Positions 57,301 through 64,000 of a stretch of 64,000 nt of DNA are shown here, in pieces. Within the stretch, counting starts at the first letter, position 1, and every line of letters starts with the position of its first letter. Below the pieces are notes generated by a model. It made no database searches and was not told where the DNA came from. It worked only from the letters and a program-made list of their open reading frames with translations. The position numbers and the translations under genes were made by a program. Source of the stretch: Bilabrum cf. latius (taxonomy: Eukaryota > Bigyra: Bicosoecida > Bigyra > Bicosoecida); the NCBI GenBank assembly GCA_965178125.1, contig OZ237769.1, forward strand, positions 558,001 through 622,000, read 5' to 3'.

Positions 57301-60300
57301 CGTAGCCGCCAGGTCCATTCCATCACCATCGCCCCGCTGCTCCTGTCGCTGCCCCCCGCGCGCTGGTGTGGCCAACCCCAGGTCCACAGCAGATCCGCCG
57401 ATACGACCCAGCCCCTCCCTCTACCCGCCGTGCACTCCTCCTCCTCCTCCTCCTCCTCTCCCTCGCCCATCTAGCTGTTCCCCAGCACCCAGCTGCCCTG
57501 CATACGACCCCTGCCGCATGACGGGCGGCCTGGGCCCGCGCCGCAACGGCCCTGCAGACGCTGCAGAGCGGCGCCACGTGCCGCCCCCAGCCCCAGCCCC
57601 AGCGCGGCCCGCCGCAGCCGCCGCCGACACGCCGTCCCCGTGTCCATAGTCCCCCTCCCCGTCCCATCCATCCTCCCCCAGCAGCAGCCCCCGATGAGGT
57701 GCTTCCTCCCCCACCCCTGTCCGCCCCGCCGCCAGTCGCTCGTCCACCCGCTCGGCCAGCGACTGCCTCCGCCTCGCCCTGCCCCCCTCCATGATGCGCT
57801 CGTCCACTTCCTCCGAGATGGACTTGCGGCGGACACGGCCTCGGCTGTTCCCTGGGCCCTGCCCGCCCCTGCTCCTGCCCCCCACGTGTTTCATTTCCTC
57901 CTCGTCCATCCACGACGGCAGCTCCGGCTAGATGCGACCCACGGACGGGCTCCCACTCCTGCGGCCAACCGAGGCGCCCTATGTCTGTGCGCGGGGGCGG
58001 CCCCCTCCCCTTCCACGGGCCCCTCCAGCGCCCACCTCGCCCCCAGCACCCCCCATCCCCCGCAGCAGGTCCAGCTTGTGCTGCTCCAGCAGATCCCCGC
58101 CCCCTGACCCGCCCCGAGATCCCCGTCCCAGCGGCCCGGCCCCCGGCCCGCCGCCCCGCAGCGCCCTCCCTTCGAACCTTGGAGACACGGCCCCCGCCCC
58201 GCCGCCCCGCAGCGCCCTCCCTTCGAACCTTGGAGACACGGCCCCCGCCCCGCCGGCCATGCCCCCCCGCGCGTCATCTTCCTCGAACAGACCGCTGGCG
58301 TCGGCGTCCCGCAGCCAGGAGGGCGCAGCGGACCCCTCCATGGGGTCAACATCCCCAGCCCCGTATCCCCTAGGGGTGGCCAGGGGAGACGCACTCTGTC
58401 CCCTGCCCCTGGAGGGGGTCCCGCCCACGGGCCCAGGTGCCCGTCGCATCGCCTGCGCCGTGAGGTCGCTCGCCCCCGCGCTGCCCCTGCCCCCCTCGCT
58501 GTCAGACCACTGCACGCTGTGGCGACCCCCTGACGAATGCACGCCCCCCCTGTCCCTGTCCCTGTCCCTGTTCTCCGGGCCTCCATCTGCCTCCCTGCCC
58601 GCACCCAAGTTGCCCCCTCTCCCTCTCCCTCTCCCGCCCCCCCGCAGGGGACTCCCCGCCACCACCTGCACCCCGCCGTCCGCCGCACTCGCAGACTGCG
58701 CGCGGAGGGACCGGCGACCGTACCGCGGGCCCCTGCCTCTGCCCACACCCCCGGGGGCCCCTCCCGCAGCAGAGGGAACAGCGTCCAGATGCCTAGATGA
58801 GGGAACAAGTCCTGGTTTCGGCCGGGCCAGCGGGCCTCCCGCCCCCGGCCCTGCAGCAGCCGCAGAGAAGGCCCTTGTTCCCTGGGCCCGCTCCCCCCTC
58901 CTCCCGGCTCTATCGTCCGCTTCCTGCTCCCCTACAGGACGACTAGCGGCAGGACCCCGCCGGGGATCCAATGGACCCGGAGCCGATCCCTCGTGCAGCC
59001 AGGAAGGCACCGAGTCCAGAGAGGAGTCCAGCCCGTCCCTGCGCCCCCGTGCATCCAGCCCCCTCTCCCTCTCCCTCTCCCTCTCGCCCGCCGTAAGGCT
59101 GCTGGACCGGCTACCCGCCGCAGAGACAGGCACGCCCACGGACCCTCCACCCTCCCCCTCTCCTTTGTCCGTGGAAGGCGACCCGCGGCCGATTCCCAGT
59201 CCCAGTCCGATGCCTGCGGTCCCCTTCCACCCCCTCCCTTGTTCCCTGGCCCCGCCCCCCTCCACCTCGTGGCTCCTCGCCGCTCGCCTGAGCGACCCGG
59301 GCCCGCCCCTCCCGCCCCTCCCGGCCTGGTGCACCCCCGCACCCGATCCTCCCGGGCCGTCACCCACACCGACACCCGGCCCGAGCCTGACGTCTTGCGC
59401 GCTCTAGCCCCGAGGCCGTCTTGTTCCCTGGCCCTGGCCCTAGCCCTCGTGCGTGGTCAGGGCACTAGAGAGGGCTCCCCTGTGCCCGCGGCCCAACCCC
59501 GGGCCCCCACCTGACATCACCATCCCCATCTCCATCCCCATCCCGACACCCAGCCCGCCGCTGTGCTCGCTGGCCGCGGAGAGAAGGGTCTGTGCCGTGC
59601 CCAGGGCGCGAGGGGGCGCCTGTGCACCGCCATTCAATGCACTTCCAGACCCCAAGGCAGCCGCTCCGGCCCCCACAAGCGCTGACCCCCTCCTGGGCCC
59701 CTGCTCCTATGCTCCTGTGTCCGGCAACTCCATGCCCACGGTGGCGGGGGACCGACGGGAGGAAGCCATCGACAAACCCCCGCGGGATGCACCCCCGCCG
59801 TGGGGACGGGCAGACCCCGCAGAGGGGGGCACTGACCTGCCCCCTGGCCCGGTGCCATACGGCGCCAAGGACGAGGACCCGTAGCTCAGCTGAGAGCCGG
59901 CCCCGTGGGAAGACACGCTCCCAGCTGCAGCTGCATCCAGCCCGCCTGTGCCCAGCTCTCGCCTGGAGCTGGCCCTCCCCCTGGCCCCCGTTGTTCCCCG
60001 GGTGCTTCCCCCCGCCCCCGCATCGGAGGGCAGCACCACGAACCCCTCGCTCCCAACATAGGCCACCGGTGCTTCTCCACGGACTGCCTGCTGCAGCCTA
60101 TGGCCCAGTCCCCTGCGAGCCTTCTCATGGGCCACCTGCGCGTGCACCTTGCCCTGGTTCCCGTGAGCGCCCAGCAGCCGCTGCTGCTGCCCTTGCTCCG
60201 CCCCCCTCGGCAGCATAGCCCCCGCCGCCCACTCCTCCACGCGACCCGCCGCCATCTCGTCCGCCACCGGGGGTTCGCCCCCTGCTGCTCTTGCTTCACT

Positions 60301-61011
60301 CGTCACACTCCTAGGCCCCAGCACCACAGCCGCCGCCGCGCACACCTCCCTGGCCCCCGCCTGCACCCGGCCCACCGGGTCCGAGAGAGCGGGTGCCGCT
60401 GCCTCCACCACCCGCCGGAGCACCGCCTCCCTGCCCCTGCCGCTGACCGTGCCCTCCCCCGCGGCCAGGGCAGCGGCCGCCAACACCCGCACGGCCTGGT
60501 CCCGCACCCCGCTGCGACGGTGTGTGACGAGCGGGGCCACGGACGGCAGCACGCTCTCCGGGCCGGCTGCCCTGGCCACGGCGGCGAGAGCGCGCAGGTT
60601 AGCATGGCGAACCACCAGCTTGTTGTCCGAGATGCGACCCATGAGGGCGGGCATGAGGGCGTCACGGGCGCTGCTCGCGGAGCGGCTGTCGCCCCCGAGC
60701 GCGCGTTGCCCTCCCGATTCCGCAAGAGCATGGGCTGCATCCAACCCAGCCATCACGCTGCGAAATGATGGGTCCTGTACCGCGCTTGCTACTAGTTTTG
60801 CAATCTCTTCTGCGTGCTGACGAACCTATTCTGTGCCTTGGGCCCCACGAATGCGCTTTGCCAGCTGCTCTGCGGCTTGGGCCGTACCCATGCCGGCTCC
60901 TCGCGATGATCTTCTGCCACCAGCGTCCTTACTTCCTGAGAGCGACTGCAAAACATCATTTCCAACGAAGTCTGACAGCGAATTTTTGGCCTGGCTGCCA
61001 GTTGATGCCAT
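54397..61011 (-). CDS. TOGARAM / crescerin-like ciliary TOG-domain protein
   Basis: Single exon, 2204 residues, ATG 61011 (MASTGSQAKNSLSDFVGNDV), TGA 54397, TAG at 60826, 59707, 59440, 59404, 57979, 57928, 57421 and 56737. An N-terminal HEAT/TOG array (~60-200: SFRSVMAGLDAAHALAE, HANLRALAAVARAAGPESVL) is followed by ~1300 residues of Gly/Arg/Ser-rich linker containing four short motifs of the type PSWLRD or PSWMDE. Two C-terminal TOG domains follow: ~1550-1790 (LKNPQSAWQHAADALVEAQA, WSKQVQALLALRRMAAHHP, PLLKRAGDASNAFLQAEAGR) and ~1975-2204 (DSDWRTRQGAVQSLAQFARR...VSKMLEG). The penultimate TOG matches TOGARAM1 (crescerin/CHE-12), which regulates axonemal microtubules. One TAG at 60826 lies in the first helix region (GTExVRQHAEEIAKLV). 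The linker holds a 51-bp tandem duplication near 58150-58255. Confidence 0.8.
58150..58255 (-). repeat. Tandem 51-bp duplication in the TOGARAM-like linker
   Basis: Two near-perfect in-frame copies encode AGAVSPRFEGRALRGGG, the second followed by PGAG. The duplication lies in the disordered linker. Confidence 0.85.
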
Positions 61012-62006
61012 TCTTGTATTCCGTTCCAACGAAGGGTTCCGTTGGACGCTTGCTCTCGACTACAGACGGTTCAGGGTCCGGTTCGATGCTTTGACGCTTT
61101 AATTAAGTGTGTGCGAAACAGCTTCCACGGCTCAGAAGCCTAGGTAGCGCTGAGCACTAGGCGCAGCCCAGCTGGAGCGGGTGGGTCTGCACACAAAATC
61201 CGTGAGATCGGGCCCGCTGGGGAAGCAAATTTACCTCTGAAATATATGTTGAATAGCGCCAAACAATATAAGTCGCTTCAATGTTTCACTGGGCGGTGTT
61301 TGCACCAATTTTCCCGACGTGTGCTGCCGGCGGCCGAAACCGCTGCTCATGCCAGTGGCCCGGCCCGGAGGGAGCCTTCGCTTCGGCGCCGGCGCCGGCA
61401 CTGGTGGTCATCACCAGCCTGGGCGATCACAGGCCCGATCGCTGGCATACTAGCGAGTGTAAGCACAATGTAATCTATCCATGTCTGCGAGGCATACCCG
61501 AATGCCTGGAGATCGCCAGAGGTCCGGTTCTCCCTCGCCGAGAGAGGGGCCTACTGCCAGTGTGCTTGCAACCAGCACGGCAATTGGATCGATCTACTTG
61601 GCGCCAGCGTGAAGGCTGTGAGACGCAAGATGGGGGCTAGCACGTCCCTCGCGTCTCCCTTATTGTTGCTGCACCTCGTCGCTGTATTGCTGGATCCTCA
61701 TGGAGTGCCACCTGGCCCCACAGCACGCCACCTGGTCCTTGGCGGGGACTCGCAGGTGCATTCGAGGCCCCCTGACCGCCAGTCGTGCAGTCACGTAGAA
61801 TCATCCATGCCCCACACTGTGGCACGTCACACTGACCCGCGCCGTGTCAAGATATGCCCCTTGATCGCTGGAGACTCGTGTCCTGGCACTACTGACCACC
61901 CCAAGCCATGCCATGCCATGCCATGCCAACTCCCCGTCCGATCAGCTCCTGAACAGCACCACGGGCACGTTCTGTGTGACAGAGTAGTAGTCCTCGAACT
62001 GCACGA
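61012..62006. other. Gene-poor interval between two minus-strand genes
   Basis: About 1 kb: upstream of the TOGARAM-like ATG and downstream of the VPS26C stop. A plus-strand ORF of 119 codons (61281-61640, start MFHWAVFAPIFPTCAAGG) and several short frames exist but show no domain, splice signals or coding-like composition that I can defend. A CATGC run (61901-61925) and one extra copy of the VPS26C 3' end (61939-62003) lie at the right edge. Confidence 0.45.
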
Positions 62007-62074
62007 TCAGCTCCTGAACAGCACCACGGGCACGTTCTGTGTGACAGAGTAGTAGTCCTCGAACTGCACGATCA
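61939..62074 (-). repeat. 65-bp tandem duplication spanning the VPS26C stop codon
   Basis: Two identical 65-bp copies (61939-62003 and 62004-62068) plus six bases of a third. The copy nearer the gene encodes the C-terminus and TGA of VPS26C; the other lies beyond the stop and repeats it, including a second TGA. Confidence 0.95.
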
Positions 62075-63068
62075 CGTTCACCTCGAACTGCACGCTCAGG
62101 GTCTTGGAGGAGAAGGAGGGGCAGGTGAACATCCGGGGGAGCACCATGTACAGAGGCAGCGCCACCCCGCGGGGGACGTCTCCCTCCCCCACCTGCAGGT
62201 TCTGGATCTCGGTGGCTTCCCGCTGGGTGCCAGAGGCGGTCGCAACCGATTCCACCCTGACGAGCTGCAGCTCCAGCGACCTGACCCTGGCCTCGGACTT
62301 GGCCAGCGTGAGGGTCCCCGTGAAGGGACGGGTGAGCGAGCAGCGGGTCTGGTCCAGCTTGGCGAGCACCTGGAAGTCCGGTATCTCGTGCACGCTGTCC
62401 TTCTTTATGTTGGCCAGAGTGGCGGGTGAGATGTCCACGGTCTTGGGGCCCGGCTCGAGGGCGGTTCGGGCGGGGACCTGCACCAGGAACTCGGCGCTGT
62501 GGGTGAGGTCCGAGGAGAACGCCCCGCTGGCCTTGAGCACCGCTGCCACGCGGTACACCACGGACAAATAAACTCCGTGGTAGGTTTCGATGAGCCGCCG
62601 CCCGCCCACGCCGTCGCACTCGAACTCGAAAGGAATCTCAACTGGCTTGGCAGGCAGCTTGCCCGCGGGCTCCAGCTCGATGGTTTCAGAGAGAAGCACG
62701 GAGCTGCCACCTGCCGCCCCGCCACTTGCACCGCCCCCTTCCGGGTCTAACTTTGCGATGACGCCGACTGCCTTGCCTTTCGGCAGAGCGATGATACCAC
62801 CATGAGCATCAACTACCAACCCCTTATGCGCCCAGCTGGGCGCGTTGACCAGTACAACGCCCGAGACCGTCTCCTGCAACGCAGTGGGCAGAGAATATCA
62901 TGCAATGGACACGCCTCGATCCGGACAAACAACGATACCATCATTCGCTACGCCTCGACAAGTGCAAGTCAGACCACTCCGAAATGTGTACGTGATATTC
63001 ACGGAATTCCACCTTACCCCTGCCTTATAAGTTCTATCTACTCTCTTCAACTTGACTGACAAGCTCAT
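62007..63068 (-). CDS. VPS26C: VPS26C (DSCR3), Retriever complex subunit
   Basis: Exons 63068-63018 and 62873-62007 (intron GTAAGG...CGTTGCAG), 305 residues, TGA stop, no TAG. MSLSVKLKRVDRTYKAG joins ETVSGVVLVNAP, the first arrestin-like strands. Further landmarks are PVEIPFEFECDG, ETYHGVYLSVVYRV, HSAEFLVQVP, ISPATLANIK, TGTLTL, SLELQLVRVESVA, REATEIQNLQVGEGDVPRGV and LPLYMVLPRMFTCPSF, then QFEVNVIVQF. The order and the motifs (ETYHGV, ELQLVRVE, ATEIQN, RGxxxPxYMVxPRxFTCP) are those of VPS26C rather than VPS26A/B. It is an arrestin-fold subunit of Retriever, which recycles membrane proteins from endosomes with the CCC complex. Its 3' end is duplicated in tandem. Confidence 0.93.
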
Positions 63069-63222
63069 CACGACCTGTTTGAGAGGCCTGTGTTGCACGG
63101 GCGGCGTATTTCGGATCCTCGCCGTCGGACTCAAAAGCACACGTTATAATTTCAATGTACTCTGCCAGATTCCGATGTTTGGAGGGAATCTCGCACTTTC
63201 CTCGACAGTAGTAGTCTCAAAC

Positions 63223-64000
63223 ATGGCTGCCGCCGGTGATGAGAGCGCACACAAGTTCCCCGAGGGGTTCGAGGTGTACGATGACGAGAAGTGCATGGCA
63301 GCGGAGGCTCCCTCGCTCGAGGGCCTCAAGGACACTTGGATCGCTGGCGAGTACGTGAGATATCGCGCGCATTTCTGTGGCTTTGTTCTCGTAGTAAAGT
63401 CTGATAAAGTATTGCCTCGTGTGTGGTGCTAGTTATGGTGTTGGTGCTGTGTGGGACTGCACAGGCTCGTTTTGCTGTGCCACGCAGTCGATATCGCGTC
63501 AGCGACCAATCAGCTATTTGGCACTGCACTAGCCGCAGTACGTCTGCAGTTTGTAGTATATTGTCGAGAAGTATTTGCTCGTACTGCGTGAATCGGTCAA
63601 CTGCGCTCAAGCATGCGTTGTTGCTCGAGCAAATGCCTCCGCCAATGAATGCCATGCAGGTTCCCGCGCTTCGATCTGCCCAATCTTTGATTCGCAGTTC
63701 AACCACGGCAACGGCAAGCCCACCATCCTGCTGTTTTGGGAGAAGTTTGCCACTGGTGATTACAAGGTGAACGAGCAGGTGGCCGACTGGGTAGCCACGC
63801 TCGGCGACAAGGTGAACGCCATCGGCGTGTCTGTGGACGCCACCAAGGCGGACGCCGAGAAGTACGTGTCCCGCCTGGGCAAGCACCTGGAGGAGCAGCG
63901 CGTGACCATGAAGATGGTGCCCAACGTTGCATGGGATGAGGACAAGAAGCTGTCCGAGGAATTCAAGAAGGTGTGCCGCCTGGCCGTGATGGGCCCCTCC
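63223..64000 (+). CDS. Thioredoxin-fold protein lacking a CxxC motif (3' truncated by window)
   Basis: Exon 1 63223-63354 (MAAAGDESAHKFPEGFEVYD...LKDTWIAGEY), intron GTGAGA...GATTCGCAG of 343 nt, exon 2 from 63698 running off the window: FNHGNGKPTILLFWEKFATG, then DYKVNEQVADWVATLGDKVN, AIGVSVDATKADAEKYVSRL and TMKMVPNVAWDEDKKLSEEF. The beta strand ILLFW followed by a helix and then VNAIGVSVDA looks like a thioredoxin/peroxiredoxin fold in which the CxxC (or peroxidatic Cys) site is replaced by EKFATG. It is probably not a disulfide reductase. Partner and location are unknown. Divergent from VPS26C by 154 bp. Confidence 0.6.

Noticed and set aside
1553-61011. Interpreting the TAG codons as premature stops, sequencing errors or pseudogenes
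   Set aside because: About 96 TAG but no TGA or TAA within the same frames cannot come from random decay or error, and conserved domains continue past them in nearly all large genes.
61281-61640. A 119-codon plus-strand gene
   Set aside because: No domain, no splice signals and no support from composition; left as part of a gene-poor interval.

Overview
This is nuclear DNA from a compact, GC-rich, flagellated protist. The evidence is spliceosomal introns (GT-AG, mostly 90-190 nt, often only one near the 5' end of a gene), eukaryotic-only families (eL27, NUP35, EMC10-like, VPS26C, CLEC16A, TMEM161, LAMTOR1-like, RabGAP/TBC, ACB-PH-START, guanylate-binding-protein-like), and three ciliary genes (IFT43, TOGARAM/crescerin, a BBS-type chaperonin-like protein). 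Nothing photosynthetic, bacterial or mobile was recognised. I name no species.

The central result is a non-standard nuclear code. In 18 of the 23 genes the reading frame continues through in-frame TAG codons, about 96 in total. No gene crosses an in-frame TGA or TAA. Genes whose end is visible terminate at TGA (20) or TAA (2), never at TAG. TAG falls inside conserved domains: EF-hand, sulfatase core, K+ channel pore helix, PH, MAPK fold, IFT43 box. In Gln-rich repeats it replaces CAG, for example (CAG ACC)x3 TAG ACT CAG. UAG is therefore almost certainly a sense codon here, best read as glutamine. Read with the standard code, most of these genes would appear broken into fragments. All CDS calls below use UAG = Gln.

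Layout, left to right: MRH/ATG27-like (+), MAPK-like pseudokinase (-), EMC10-like (+), eL27 (-), IFT43 (+), unknown 1.3k-residue protein (-), unknown (+), NUP35/NUP53 (-), Slo/BK-type K+ channel (+), arylsulfatase (-, 8 exons), CaaX coiled-coil protein (-), GBP-like GTPase with 13 tandem repeats and a CaaX box (+), ACB-PH-START lipid-binding protein (-), voltage-sensor-like protein (-), N-myristoylated EF-hand protein (-), giant TBC protein (-), BBS-type chaperonin-like (+), LAMTOR1-like (-), TMEM161-like (-), CLEC16A/TT9-like (+), TOGARAM-like (-), VPS26C (-), and a thioredoxin-fold protein (+, cut by the window end).

By role, many of the genes concern endolysosomal and membrane traffic (MRH/ATG27, CLEC16A, LAMTOR1, VPS26C, TBC, ACB-PH-START, sulfatase) or cilia. 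They alternate strands with short gaps (94-700 bp) and do not form operons. Large low-complexity Gly/Ala/Ser/Glu inserts are common. Several short DNA motifs recur far above chance on both strands and in different reading frames, which is a second unexplained feature of this genome.
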